The notes: generated by a model not told the origin, from the sequence alone. A stretch of DNA of 64,000 bases from Clostridium mobile (GCF_018918285.1 NZ_JAHLQF010000001.1:372001-436000); one strand, 5' to 3'. Counted from the first letter of the stretch, positions 21,426 to 31,440 are shown. Numbers and translations: made by a program.

Positions 21426-23780
21426 TTAATATATATCTGACATTTCTATAGTCAATAAATCATCAAAGCTTTCATGAATAGTTACAAGCTGTTTCTCACT
21501 ACTGTTTACATTAGAATATCTATCAAACTCCAATATAAACTCTGAGCCCATATTTTTTTTACTGTTAACCACTATACTTCCATCCATTTTCTCAACAAAC
21601 TTTTTTACAACGGTTAGACCTAATCCTAATCCTTCTGCTCTTCTGGTTAATCCATTGTCTAGTTGCAGATACCTATTAAATATACTATTTAGTTGGCCTT
21701 CTTGTATTCCAACGCCTTCATCTTTCACATAAATTCTAAATTTATCTTGCATTAATACTAAATCTACATATATATTTTTGTTTTCTGGTGTATATTTAAT
21801 AGCGTTAGATAGAAGATTTAATAGTATTCTTATATACTTTTCTTTATCTATTATTACGTCATACTCTTCTTTATTAGTATCAAAAATTATATTTATTCCT
21901 TTTTGCCTAGCATAGTAATCAACAGAATTCACTACAAACTCACTTTCCATTACTATATCAAAATTTTCATTATTAATTTTCATTAGTCCTGCATCAGCAG
22001 ATGAAATATCCATAACATTATTGGTCAATTTTAATAATCTACTACAATTTTGTTTAATTCTATCCAAGGTTCTATCAACATTATATGTGAATTCATCTTT
22101 GTATATATCATAGGCAAGTTGTAGTGCAGAATTAATAATTGTTAGAGGAGTTCTAAGTTCATGGGATATAATTGTAAAAAATTCATCCTTTAACTTGTTT
22201 ATCTTCTCTAACTCTTTATTTACAGTTATCTCCTCAGTAATGTCAATTATGTGTATGTAAATTCTTTTATGATTATCCTTATACATAAAAGGAGTTATTT
22301 TAAATTTATAATATTTTTCTTTACCTTGGCTTTGTTTCACATGATAGGGAGATATAATAACTTCCTTATCATAATTACCTGAATGAAAAACTCCATTTAT
22401 CAGTTCATCTTCTATAGCTTTAGGAGAAATTTCATTAATACCTTTTCCAATTATATCCTCTTCAGTGCAATCTAATTCTAATACTTCCTCTACAAATTCA
22501 ACACCTAAATTATTTATAAGACTTACCCTTAGTTCTGGATAGTCCACAACTATAACAGGTAAATTTAAATTACTTAGCACCTTTTCAATAAATTTTGATT
22601 GATTTTCAGCAATTAATTTATTTACTTTCTCATCAGTTACATCTTTTATTGATATAACGGTATAGAGTAATTCTCCATCCCCTTTTATGATTGGATTAGT
22701 GTTGATTTCAATATATTTAATTCTATTGGACTTTTTTTCCTCTAGATTTAAAATCAAATTTTTTATGGGCGACTTTTCTTCATAGAAAGTATGAAAATAA
22801 TTATACACATCTACATCAGAATTATTACATGAAATATTATATTTTTTTATAATATTTTGATAATCAAGTAATTCAATTTGTTTTAATTCTAATATATTGC
22901 AAGCAGATTTATTGCACAAATTAATCCTAAAATTATTATCTACAACAAAAATACCTTCTGATATGTTATTTATTACATCCTTTAAATGCATTAAATGTTG
23001 TTTTTCTCTCTCTCTTAAGATTTCTATAATATCACACTTTGTTTTAAATTCCATTGAAAGAGCCACATATTTTTCAATCTCTTCTTTGTTCTTTATTACA
23101 TCTCTATAATAATCACTTATATCTGCAATAATACAAATACCGCCTATTGCTTTATTATTTTTATGTATTAAAAAGCTAGAAGAAAGTATGTATTTTTTTC
23201 CACAATCCTGTTTTAAAGTTAGAACTTCTCCAATTACATTTTTCTCTTCTCTAATAGTTCTATTTACAAGATAATCATCAAGAAATACTTTTTTCCCATC
23301 ATTATCGTATAAATTAAACATTTTTGATAACTCAAATATATTCTTTACATTATTATCATTGTATAATGCAAGAGTTTTTCTTCCCTCTTTATTTATATAA
23401 TTTATATTTCCTTCTAAATCATATAAAAATGTAAAGGATGGAAATACTTCAATTATACTTTCATAATCTAAATACATTTCATCATGCACTTCATTAGCAA
23501 AAATTTGAACTGTATCATCTACAATTGAAATATTTATATCTAATTTCTTTCCGCAAGATAGTCTATAACCTCTTAAATATTCTTCTTTCCTATTGCTTTT
23601 ACAATAGTTAATTTTTTCTAATAATTCTTCCGTCAATATTGTTTTAGCATATTCCCCTTTTAAACACTCCTGCGAAATCTTAAATGCTTTTCTCATTTTA
23701 TCGTTCATATATTTTATTATTAGATTATCATCTTCCAGTACCATTGCACCAAATGGTACTTTGTTCAAAAATGTATACAT
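21426..23780 (-). CDS. Soluble multi-PAS sensor histidine kinase, orphan
   Basis: 784 aa with no membrane segment or signal peptide. Roughly four PAS-like units (around residues 5-100, 105-220, 250-390 and 395-520) precede a HisKA domain (ISHELRTPL, H near 538) and a HATPase with N box NLLSNAIKY, DEGVGI and GLGLGLTVVKKF. No response regulator lies nearby. In clostridia, orphan kinases of this type can phosphorylate Spo0A directly, and the convergent neighbour encodes a spore protein; a sporulation role is inference, not shown by the sequence. The ligand is unknown. Confidence 0.85.
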   Translation of the reverse strand: MYTFLNKVPFGAMVLEDDNLIIKYMNDKMRKAFKISQECLKGEYAKTILTEELLEKINYCKSNRKEEYLRGYRLSCGKKLDINISIVDDTVQIFANEVHDEMYLDYESIIEVFPSFTFLYDLEGNINYINKEGRKTLALYNDNNVKNIFELSKMFNLYDNDGKKVFLDDYLVNRTIREEKNVIGEVLTLKQDCGKKYILSSSFLIHKNNKAIGGICIIADISDYYRDVIKNKEEIEKYVALSMEFKTKCDIIEILREREKQHLMHLKDVINNISEGIFVVDNNFRINLCNKSACNILELKQIELLDYQNIIKKYNISCNNSDVDVYNYFHTFYEEKSPIKNLILNLEEKKSNRIKYIEINTNPIIKGDGELLYTVISIKDVTDEKVNKLIAENQSKFIEKVLSNLNLPVIVVDYPELRVSLINNLGVEFVEEVLELDCTEEDIIGKGINEISPKAIEDELINGVFHSGNYDKEVIISPYHVKQSQGKEKYYKFKITPFMYKDNHKRIYIHIIDITEEITVNKELEKINKLKDEFFTIISHELRTPLTIINSALQLAYDIYKDEFTYNVDRTLDRIKQNCSRLLKLTNNVMDISSADAGLMKINNENFDIVMESEFVVNSVDYYARQKGINIIFDTNKEEYDVIIDKEKYIRILLNLLSNAIKYTPENKNIYVDLVLMQDKFRIYVKDEGVGIQEGQLNSIFNRYLQLDNGLTRRAEGLGLGLTVVKKFVEKMDGSIVVNSKKNMGSEFILEFDRYSNVNSSEKQLVTIHESFDDLLTIEMSDIY

Positions 23781-23901
23781 TATAAATCCCCCAGACTAAT
23801 TGACACAAATATCATAATATAATATATATTATATTTATTACATATTACTTATACAAGCCCTTTATTAAATATTTGGTAAATATACAAATAGTTACAAGAG
23901 A

Positions 23902-25674
23902 TTAGTTACTAAATCTATAATCAATTATTCTAAGCTGAGTACTGATATATCCATTATATTCATTTATATATGGATAAAATATGAAGTCCATTTTCAATCC
24001 CACAGGATTATTCATTATTTCTAAATAATTATTTCCATACCTTTCTTTCAGTTCCTCTTCAAATTCTTGTCCTCTTCCAAAGCATAATCCATCTATCTTA
24101 TTAAAACTTCCTTCAATTCTAATGCAAAATTTAATAGTGTTTCTATCTTTACCTAATATAATTATCCTATCTAGTAAAACATTTTTTTCTGCAAATACTG
24201 GTGAACTATTACCTTTCCCAAAAGGCTCTAAAATCTGTAGCTTTTCCACCAAAGAAATAGATATTTGCCTTAAAGATAGTCTTTTATCTATTGATATTTT
24301 AGGTATAAAATCCTCTGGAGCAAGATCACAATTTTCATTTAATGTTAGACTTAGTTCTTTTATTCTTTCTTGTTGCAATGTGAGACCTGCTGCCATTGGG
24401 TGTCCTCCGAACCTATCTAATAATTCTTTGCATTTTAAAAGCTCTTCAAACATATTATATCCTTCAATAGATCTACCAGAGCCCTTTACTCCCTCCTTAC
24501 CCTTAGTCAATATAATTGTTGGCATATTGTACTTCTCTTTAATTCTTCCTGCTACTATACCAGCAATACTTTCATGGACATTTTCTTCATATAGTACGAG
24601 CACCTTTTGACTTTTATAGTCTCCTGACTCTATAATATCTTCTATGCTTTCTACACTTTCAGCTGTTATGTCTTGTCTTTCCATATTTAGTTGATGTAAC
24701 TTCTTCCCTAGATTCTCTGCTTTGCATTCATCTTCTGTTAAAAGCAATTCTACTGATAATTCAGCAGTTTCTAATCTTCCTGTAGCATTTATGCAAGGTC
24801 CTATTATAAATCCTATATGGTACGAAGCTAAATCCTTTCCTTCTAACCCTGTCACTTTAATCAAAGACCTAAGTCCTAAATTATTTGTATTTTTTATAAT
24901 AGGTAGTCCATTTTTTACAATTATTCTATTTTCATCAATTAAATCTACCACATCACATATAGTACCTATTGCAGCAAACTGTAAAAATGGATATACTTCT
25001 TTATCGTCTATGTTCATGGTTGAATATAGGGCTTGAGCGAATTTAAATGCTATCCCTGCTCCACATAAAAGTTTAAAAGGATATGTACAATCTTCTCTTT
25101 TAGGATTTATAACCGCATTAGCTTCTGGTAATATGTACTCTCTTTCTCCTTCATCATTCTCCACAAAAGTTAATTCATGATGGTCAGTAATTACTACTTC
25201 CATTCCTAATTCCACTGCTAGTTTAACTTGTTCTATTGCTGATATTCCATTATCACAACTTATTATTATTTCTACTCCATCTTCTTTTAATTTTTTTATT
25301 CTTTCTGTATTCATACCATAACCTTCGCTCTCTCTATGAGGTATATGATATGTAATATTTGCACCACATCTTTTTAATGCACTATAAAGAATTACTGTGG
25401 AGGTTACTCCATCTGCATCATAATCTCCATATACGGCTATCTTTTTTCCTTCTTCTATTCCCCTTTTTATTATATCTACACCTTTGTCCATGTCTTTCAT
25501 TAAAAATGGGTCATATAGCTCCTTTAATGAAGCATTGACAAATCTATCTATATCATAGGGTGTTTTTATCCCTCTATTTATTAATATGGTTAAAACTACT
25601 TTATCTATATTTGTAATTTTATAAAGTTCATCTATATCCACGCTGTTACACTTCAACATCCATCTACTTTTCAA
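23902..25674 (-). CDS. recJ: Single-stranded-DNA-specific 5'-3' exonuclease RecJ
   Basis: RecJ degrades single-stranded DNA 5'-3' in recombination and base-excision repair. DHH phosphoesterase motifs: AVYGDYDADGVTS (near residue 75), ISCDNGIS and VVITDHHE (near 165), then the DHHA1 segment GRSIEGYNMFEELLKC with FGGHPMAAG, and a C-terminal OB fold. I prefer TTG 25674 (590 aa), six bases after GAGGTG; ATG 25680 directly abuts that site and an upstream 19-codon extension has none. Here it stands alone rather than next to apt/relA. Confidence 0.93.
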   Translation of the reverse strand: MKSRWMLKCNSVDIDELYKITNIDKVVLTILINRGIKTPYDIDRFVNASLKELYDPFLMKDMDKGVDIIKRGIEEGKKIAVYGDYDADGVTSTVILYSALKRCGANITYHIPHRESEGYGMNTERIKKLKEDGVEIIISCDNGISAIEQVKLAVELGMEVVITDHHELTFVENDEGEREYILPEANAVINPKREDCTYPFKLLCGAGIAFKFAQALYSTMNIDDKEVYPFLQFAAIGTICDVVDLIDENRIIVKNGLPIIKNTNNLGLRSLIKVTGLEGKDLASYHIGFIIGPCINATGRLETAELSVELLLTEDECKAENLGKKLHQLNMERQDITAESVESIEDIIESGDYKSQKVLVLYEENVHESIAGIVAGRIKEKYNMPTIILTKGKEGVKGSGRSIEGYNMFEELLKCKELLDRFGGHPMAAGLTLQQERIKELSLTLNENCDLAPEDFIPKISIDKRLSLRQISISLVEKLQILEPFGKGNSSPVFAEKNVLLDRIIILGKDRNTIKFCIRIEGSFNKIDGLCFGRGQEFEEELKERYGNNYLEIMNNPVGLKMDFIFYPYINEYNGYISTQLRIIDYRFSN

Positions 25675-25736
25675 GTTCATCACCTCTATACCATTATATA
25701 TCATTTTCCAGTGAATTAAAAATACGTTGTAATACA

Positions 25737-25786
25737 AAAGGTGCTGTCACACCTAGAAATATTTCTATTGTGAGACAGCACCTTTT
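25737..25786 (-). terminator. Strong terminator after the CWB2 protein gene
   Basis: Stem of at least 13 bp (AAAAGGTGCTGTC/GACAGCACCTTTT) with a further GTG/CAC pairing above it, two bases beyond the stop codon, followed by TTTTG on the minus strand. Confidence 0.85.
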
Positions 25787-25787
25787 A

Positions 25788-27341
25788 TTAATTTATCATG
25801 TTTTTAATATTTACTAATTTGTCTTTTAATTTATTAATGCCTATTTGTACACTCTCTAATTTAGTGAGTTCATTAACAGCATCAATATCCATATTTTCTA
25901 AGTCTTTTAATGCCTTTTCAATTTTATTTAAATCTCCAGATTCCATTGCACTTTTTAGACTTCTAAAATAATATTTACAATCACTTGTCATTTTAATAAC
26001 TTTATCTACATTTTTAATTTCAATATCTATAACATTTATATATTCCAATGAAAATGTTTCTAATCCATTTAAATTTCCTAAAGTGGATATTTCATTTTTA
26101 ATATTTACTAACTTTTCTTTATAGTCTTCTAAGGAAATGATGCAATCATTATATATATTTATAAGCTGTTCCAAAGCTTCAATAAATGTATTAGGGTCTT
26201 CTAATTTCCCAAAAACTTCTTCCAATGAAATACTATTAAATAAATTAACAATATCATTTGAAGCACTTGTATTTTCACTAGTATATTTATCGCAATACTC
26301 TATTAATTTATTAATATAATCTCTTTCTTCTTTTGTGGTATTTTCTTTTCCTTTTAATGAGTATTCTACTAAAAAATCTATAGAACCAGAACCTCCAAGT
26401 AGAAATATATTTTTATAACTCCTGTCATTTAAAAACTCCCTTTGTTTAGTTATATCTTGTCCATTAGTTAATATTATTGGAGCATCAAATTTTGCAGCTA
26501 AGGCACTTCCTGATAATGCATCTGGAAAATTGGAACCATTAGCCAGTATAGCAGTGTCAGTATCTAAATTAAATCGGTTACATACTTTTAAGGAAGTATC
26601 ATATCTATCTGCTCCCGCTAGTTTTATTATTTTACTATTATCCAAAGAAGGAATTAAGGTTTTTATTTCGCTAATAACTTTATCTCCTACAGAAGCATGT
26701 CCACCTATTATATATACTTCACTTGGTTCAATATTCTTAATCATACTTTTACCCTCCGGGGATAAACTAGAGTTTGATGTCATTATTATAGGATAACCTT
26801 TTGAAGCTGCGATGCTAGAAACACTTAAAGCATCTGCAAATCCATAAGCATTAACTACAACTACAGGAGTATGTTTTTCTACATTCATAAAATTTACAAT
26901 ATGTTTATTTGTGTCAAATCTATCTTTTCCACCAAGTCTCACAAAGTTCTTATAACCTTGACTCTTCATGTTATTTATAAACTCTTCATTCACGGATCCT
27001 TGTCCGCCTAATATGTATACCGTTCCGTTCTTATCTAAATGACTATTTATGTATTCTATGGAATCCTTTCTTTCATTTGATGTGTTCCCTACTAATAATA
27101 TTGGTGCATTTAATTTCTTAGATAATACGCTTCCTGCTAAAGCATCTGGAAAATTCTTCCCACTTGCTACTATTACATTATTCGTAGTTTCATCATTAAA
27201 TTTGTTTGAAATACTAGCTGATGTCTTATATCTGTCCATTCCATACAATCTTTTAACATTGTAAGTATCTTGTGCATAAGCCGTACCTACAAAACCAAAT
27301 GTAAAAATAGTTGCAACGACTAAACTAAATATTTTTTTCAC
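25788..27341 (-). CDS. Secreted cell-wall-binding protein (three CWB2 repeats) with a helical C-terminal domain
   Basis: 517 aa. A signal peptide (residues 1-23, ending GTAYA) leads to three CWB2 (PF04122) repeats at about 30-130, 130-230 and 230-325, each with the RLxGxxRYxT, ASGxNFPDALAGS and YILGGxGSV motifs. CWB2 repeats anchor S-layer and adhesin proteins non-covalently to anionic wall polymers. The last 190 residues are an acidic, helix-rich segment that I do not recognise. A single-gene unit with its own terminator. Location at the cell surface is well supported; the functional domain is not known. Confidence 0.9.
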   Translation of the reverse strand: MKKIFSLVVATIFTFGFVGTAYAQDTYNVKRLYGMDRYKTSASISNKFNDETTNNVIVASGKNFPDALAGSVLSKKLNAPILLVGNTSNERKDSIEYINSHLDKNGTVYILGGQGSVNEEFINNMKSQGYKNFVRLGGKDRFDTNKHIVNFMNVEKHTPVVVVNAYGFADALSVSSIAASKGYPIIMTSNSSLSPEGKSMIKNIEPSEVYIIGGHASVGDKVISEIKTLIPSLDNSKIIKLAGADRYDTSLKVCNRFNLDTDTAILANGSNFPDALSGSALAAKFDAPIILTNGQDITKQREFLNDRSYKNIFLLGGSGSIDFLVEYSLKGKENTTKEERDYINKLIEYCDKYTSENTSASNDIVNLFNSISLEEVFGKLEDPNTFIEALEQLINIYNDCIISLEDYKEKLVNIKNEISTLGNLNGLETFSLEYINVIDIEIKNVDKVIKMTSDCKYYFRSLKSAMESGDLNKIEKALKDLENMDIDAVNELTKLESVQIGINKLKDKLVNIKNMIN

Positions 27342-27514
27342 AATACCACACTCCTACTTATTTTGTAATATTATCCTATCATATTCACAAAAAATTAACA
27401 TTATGAAACTATTGGATTACATGGAATATCTATCAACATATGATGAATACTCAGTATATATGTTGTGAATAAAACTCTTCTTTTCATCAAAACATAAGTA
27501 TTGGAGGCGATGTT

Positions 27515-28324
27515 ATGAAGATTTTTTTAAACAATCAATATGACAAATTAATACATTATCTTATAGTTTATCCTTGTCACTTTGAAATAATAGACCCAGG
27601 AAATCCATTTAAAGGAAAAATAGATTATCCTCTCATGTACTCTCAATATAATAACTTTGTAAATACACTGATAAACAACGATGTAAAAATACAGTTTTTA
27701 GATGTGATCGATAGCCCATCACAGGTCTTTACAAGAGATATAGGTTTTGTGGTAAAAGATTTATTATTTATATCTAAAATGAAGAGCCCCGAAAGAGTAA
27801 ATGAACCAGATTCTCTAAGGGCTTTTGCAAAAAAATACAATTTAAAAACCTACGAAATGAAACACAATATAGAAGGCGGAGATGTAATACTTCATGATGA
27901 TGTTATGTTTGTAGGCATGAGTAGAAGAAGTACTTTAGAAGCTTGTCATGAAGTACAAGAAGTCCTAGATAAGTTGAATATTTCTGTAAAGGTAGTGCCT
28001 ATAAATTTCGATAACAAAAAGCTCCATCTTGATTGCGTATTTAATCCTGTTGATAAGGATACTTGTGTTTTATCAAGTTACGTTTATGATGTGGATAAAA
28101 TAAAACCTTACTTTAAAACAATAATAAATATAGAAGATGAGGATGCTGATCAACTTGGTTCAAACTTTATACGTATAGGTAATAAAACTATACTGACCAG
28201 CAACGAAAATGTGAGAGATATATTAAGAGAACATGGATTTACTGCCATATACTGCGATTATAGTGAAGTAATCAAAGCTGGAGGTAGTTTTACATGTAGC
28301 ACTCTTCCTATTTTAAGAGAATAG
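27515..28324 (+). CDS. Amidinohydrolase of the DDAH / arginine deiminase superfamily
   Basis: 269 aa with the guanidino-group-modifying enzyme residues: FTRDIG (D75), EGGD (E120, D123), His171 (LHLDCVFN) and nucleophile Cys261 (GGSFTCSTLP) close to the C-terminus. These match dimethylarginine dimethylaminohydrolase-like (YkgA-type) proteins rather than full arginine deiminase, which is about 410 aa. The substrate may be a methylated arginine or another guanidino compound; sequence does not decide. ATG 27515 has GGAGG upstream. An arginase gene lies 22 kb away. Confidence 0.82.
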   Translation: MKIFLNNQYDKLIHYLIVYPCHFEIIDPGNPFKGKIDYPLMYSQYNNFVNTLINNDVKIQFLDVIDSPSQVFTRDIGFVVKDLLFISKMKSPERVNEPDSLRAFAKKYNLKTYEMKHNIEGGDVILHDDVMFVGMSRRSTLEACHEVQEVLDKLNISVKVVPINFDNKKLHLDCVFNPVDKDTCVLSSYVYDVDKIKPYFKTIINIEDEDADQLGSNFIRIGNKTILTSNENVRDILREHGFTAIYCDYSEVIKAGGSFTCSTLPILRE

Positions 28325-28404
28325 TTTTTATTATTTAAAGTTTGACTGATATTCCTTTAAAGGTTAAAATTATTTAAAAGACTGCTAGGAAAGGTTGTGT
28401 TACT

Positions 28405-29223
28405 TTGGATAAATTACTTTTTGGAATATCAGGTCTTCCTATAGGAGAAGGTTCATCAAAATTTACATATAAAAGCGGAATAGAGTATTTAAAGAGTATA
28501 GATTTAGATTCTATGGAACTACCCTTTGTACGCTCTGTAAACATTACAGATAAAAATAAAGATGAGGTATTAAAAAGCAAATTAAATAATAACTTTTATC
28601 TTTCAGCCCACGGCTCCTATTTTATTAATTTAAATGCAGTGGACGAGGAAAAGGTAGACAAATCCTTAGAACGAATAATCAAAGGTGCTGAAGGATTAAA
28701 AAAAGTTGAAGGAAAAAGCCTTGTATTTCATCCTGGCTTTTATTTAGAAAGCTCAAAGGAAGATACCTTTAATAAGATAAAAGAAAATCTCTTGAGACTT
28801 CCTGACATAGGGGTGGAGTATAGATTAGAAACCACAGGAAAAGGTACTCAATTTGGCTCCCTTGAAGAAATAGTTGGTTTATGCAAGGAAGTTGAGACTT
28901 GCAAACCTTGTATAGATTTTTCTCATCTTCATGCTAGATATAATGGTGCTCTAAAAAATTATGATGACTTTGCAAACATATTACAATATATTAAAGATGA
29001 GTTAGGATATGAAGCTTTAGAAGACATGCATATCCACATCTCTGGCATTAACTACGGTGAAAAAGGAGAAAAAAATCACCTACCATTCTTAGAAAGTGAT
29101 TTTAACTATACCGCTTGTATGGAAGCTTTTAAATCCTTTGATATAAAAGGTTGTGTTGTTTGTGAAAGCCCAATACTAGAAAAGGATGCTCTATTGCTTA
29201 AAGAATATTACTTGTCTTTATAG
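28405..29223 (+). CDS. Endonuclease IV-like TIM-barrel protein (AP endonuclease family 2)
   Basis: 272 aa with the xylose isomerase-like TIM-barrel pattern: LSAHGSYFINL, LVFHPGFYLES, RLETTGKG, PCIDFSHLHARYNG and DMHIHISGINYG, supplying the His/Glu/Asp metal ligands of AP endonuclease IV. It resembles a clostridial/archaeal group of short Nfo-like proteins whose DNA repair activity is mostly inferred. The start is TTG 28405 after AGGAAAGG. It follows the amidinohydrolase by 80 bp on the same strand. Confidence 0.78.
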   Translation: MDKLLFGISGLPIGEGSSKFTYKSGIEYLKSIDLDSMELPFVRSVNITDKNKDEVLKSKLNNNFYLSAHGSYFINLNAVDEEKVDKSLERIIKGAEGLKKVEGKSLVFHPGFYLESSKEDTFNKIKENLLRLPDIGVEYRLETTGKGTQFGSLEEIVGLCKEVETCKPCIDFSHLHARYNGALKNYDDFANILQYIKDELGYEALEDMHIHISGINYGEKGEKNHLPFLESDFNYTACMEAFKSFDIKGCVVCESPILEKDALLLKEYYLSL

Positions 29224-29476
29224 AAAAATTGTAACCTTTTCTTAATGAGCTTAATTAGGTGTCTGTAAAGATATAATTACAAAACACAACAGAAGTTAAA
29301 AAATCATTATAGTTTTTACAAGTAAAAAATGCTATATAATGCTTATTATGCTGTCTCGCTGCAATAAAAACTTCTAAAATTTATTTTATAAAAATCTCTA
29401 ATGCTGACAAGCTCCCTTTGGTCAAACATGTACAGCATTTTAACGGTATTTTAAAAAATAAATTAAGAATTTCTAG

Positions 29477-29800
29477 ATTTTGCTCAAATGCATATATCAC
29501 ATTACATAGCATTTTTAAGTTTTAGATAATAATTAAGTAATCACAATATGTATAATAATCAATATTTGAAAATATATCTGTAAGATTTATAATTGTGAAA
29601 CTAATCTGTAACAACATAAATGGAAAATACATTTGTAAAATATAAAAGAGCTAAGCATGTAGTGAAATAACGACTTTTTCTGGAGTGGCTTCACTACGTG
29701 CTTAGCTCTCTATTTGATAAACTAAACCACCTTTGAATAAAATTACAATTATAGAAAACAATTTACCACAATATATATCTGAAAATACATTTGTAAAACA
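29477..29800 (+). repeat. Dispersed intergenic element, copy A
   Basis: The gap 29224-29902 (679 bp) has no gene. It carries a non-coding element shared, in opposite orientation, with 34432-34675. Shared blocks in order on the plus strand: a GCTCAAATGCA block followed by CACATTACATAGCATTTTT (29482-29516), CACAATATGTATAATAAT (29542-29559) which includes TATAAT, the hairpin at 29647-29709, CTATTTGA, and the repeated unit GAAAATAYATYTGTAA (three times here, near 29569, 29623 and 29781). This copy has about 50 extra bases before the hairpin. Confidence 0.7.
29647..29709 (+). ncRNA. Candidate structured RNA or DNA hairpin within element A
   Basis: Arms of 20 bases (29647-29666 and 29690-29709) pair completely, one pair being U-G, with a 23-base loop that holds the conserved CTGGAGTGGC. 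Compared with copy B there are exactly three differences in each arm and all three are compensatory (GC to AT, CG to TA, CG to TA), and the same U-G wobble is kept. Whether it is transcribed is unknown. Confidence 0.45.
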
Positions 29801-29801
29801 T

Positions 29802-29834
29802 AGAAGAACTTATGTATCTCAGTTCCTCTTTTTC
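29802..29834 (+). terminator. Possible terminator on the plus strand downstream of element A
   Basis: Imperfect nine-bp stem (AGAAGAACT/AGTTCCTCT, one mismatch) followed by TTTTTCG. It could end a transcript running through element A or from the TIM-barrel gene. Confidence 0.4.
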
Positions 29835-29902
29835 GACACTTAATTATTTTAAAATTGCAATTTTCCATAGGTCGCAATTTTATTAAGTCAAAATCTGTAC
29901 TA

Positions 29903-30529
29903 TTAACTTCTAAACAACTGTATTAATTTTTTAGAAGCTTCCTTTATATCTTTTTTATGTAAAATGGCTGATATTACAGCTAGTCCATTTATCCCCTTAT
30001 CTTTAAGCTCAGCAACATTATTTTCGTTAATTCCACCAATAGCTACTATAGGTATAGATACCCCTTCTCTTATTTTAGCTAATTCTTCAAAGGATACATT
30101 TTTAGCGTCTTTTTTTGTACTTGTTCCAAACATAGCTCCTACGCCTAAGTAATCTGCTCCATCTTTTTCTGCTTTTTTTGCTTCTTCTAAAGTTCTAGCA
30201 GATACTCCAAGAATTTTTTCTTTCCCAATTATCTTTCTCACAATTGAAGCTTCCATATCACTTTGTCCAACATGAACTCCAGTAGCATCTACTGCTAAAG
30301 CTATGTCTAATCTGTCATTTATGATTAGTGGGACATTGTATTTATCCGTTATTTTTTTTATCTCTGATGCTATTTCATAAAATTCTCTAGTGCTTATATC
30401 TTTCTCCCTAAGCTGCACTAATGTAGCGCCACCTAAAATGCTCTCTTCTACTGCCTTTTCTAAGCTTGTATCTAATAACATATCTCTGTCTGTTACTAGA
30501 TACAGTGTATAATCTATTTTATATTTCAC
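29903..30529 (-). CDS. thiE: Thiamine-phosphate synthase ThiE
   Basis: ThiE joins HMP-PP and thiazole phosphate to make thiamine monophosphate. Motifs: [47 protein letters not shown] and IPIVAIGGI, all contacting the pyrophosphate and thiazole. I use GTG 30529 (208 aa), which overlaps the end of thiM with GGAG upstream; a longer start lies inside thiM without a ribosome site. Last gene of thiW-thiD-thiM-thiE. Confidence 0.94.
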   Translation of the reverse strand: MKYKIDYTLYLVTDRDMLLDTSLEKAVEESILGGATLVQLREKDISTREFYEIASEIKKITDKYNVPLIINDRLDIALAVDATGVHVGQSDMEASIVRKIIGKEKILGVSARTLEEAKKAEKDGADYLGVGAMFGTSTKKDAKNVSFEELAKIREGVSIPIVAIGGINENNVAELKDKGINGLAVISAILHKKDIKEASKKLIQLFRS

Positions 30530-31352
30530 AGTTAATCTTACTCCTTTCCATAATAATTTTTGCATCTAATTTACTTATACTATCTATTAAAGCTACCCTA
30601 AAAGAACTAGTTCCTAAATCCTTAGTTTTTTCATGGGCTATTTCTCCTGCGATACCCATAGATAATATTCCGGCTAATGTTCCTAAAAAATAATCATCAT
30701 TAGCACCACAGAAACATCCTATTAGCGAAGTACACATGCAACCAGTACCAGTAACTTTTGATAAAGTTTTGTGTCCATTAGCTACAAAGTAGGTTTGATT
30801 TTCAAAACTGATAGAATCAACCTCTCCAGTTATAGCTATTACCGCTCCTAATTCTTCTGACAAAGTTTCTCCTAGTATCTTCTTTTCTTTAATAACTAGA
30901 TTTTTTTCTTCTGTTACCTCTTCTGCATCTACACCTTTTGTATTAGATTTTATACCTGCTATATTTTTGATTTCAGAGATATTTCCTCTTATTACTGAAA
31001 ATTTTATTTCTTCAATAAGCTTTTTAGCAATTTCTGTCCTATAAGCTGTAGCTCCAACCCCAACAGGATCTAAAATTACAGGAATTTTTAATTTATTGGC
31101 TTTTTTCCCTGCTAGTATCATTGAATTTACAGTTCTACTATTTAAGGTTCCAATGTTTATCACTAACGCCGAGGCAATAGCTACCATATCCTCTACTTCT
31201 TTTTCATCATCTGCCATAACTGGGGATCCTCCAAGGGCCAGTACAATATTAGCACAATCATTTACTGTTACGTAATTAGTAATATGATGTACTAATGGTG
31301 TTTTGTTTCTAACTTCTGTTAATGCTTCTCCAACTTTATTTAAAATGCTCAT
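30519..31352 (-). CDS. thiM: Hydroxyethylthiazole kinase ThiM
   Basis: ThiM phosphorylates salvaged hydroxyethylthiazole. Diagnostic segments: [17 protein letters not shown] near the N-terminus, [25 protein letters not shown] and the anion hole [17 protein letters not shown] 31352 (277 aa) follows GGAGG by seven bases. It lies between thiD and thiE; with ThiD it supports salvage of both thiamine halves. No de novo thiC or thiG is in the window, so salvage may be the main job. Confidence 0.95.
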   Translation of the reverse strand: MSILNKVGEALTEVRNKTPLVHHITNYVTVNDCANIVLALGGSPVMADDEKEVEDMVAIASALVINIGTLNSRTVNSMILAGKKANKLKIPVILDPVGVGATAYRTEIAKKLIEEIKFSVIRGNISEIKNIAGIKSNTKGVDAEEVTEEKNLVIKEKKILGETLSEELGAVIAITGEVDSISFENQTYFVANGHKTLSKVTGTGCMCTSLIGCFCGANDDYFLGTLAGILSMGIAGEIAHEKTKDLGTSSFRVALIDSISKLDAKIIMERSKINCEI

Positions 31353-31374
31353 TTTAAAACCTCCATTTTTTAGA

Positions 31375-31440
31375 GAATTCTTTAATTGATTGTGCATTTT
31401 CCACTGTCAACTATAAATTATTAATTATTAATTATAATTT
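31375..31440. repeat. AT-rich repeat fragment in the thiD-thiM gap
   Basis: CATTTTCCACTGTCAACTAT followed by repeated ATTATTAATT. The same style of sequence occurs near 20.87, 40.6 and 58.5 kb, suggesting a dispersed, decayed short repeat. Confidence 0.4.

Noticed and set aside
27440-27480. Resemblance of the leader before the amidinohydrolase gene to the CACAATATGTATAATAAT block of the 29.5/34.5 kb element
   Set aside because: Only about 14 of 18 positions match and neither the hairpin nor the flanking repeat is present.
29326-29372. Partial inverted copy of the CACATTACATAGCATTTTT block upstream of element A
   Set aside because: Similarity is limited to about 20 imperfect bases (AAAAAATGCTATATAATGC); too short to call a terminal inverted repeat.
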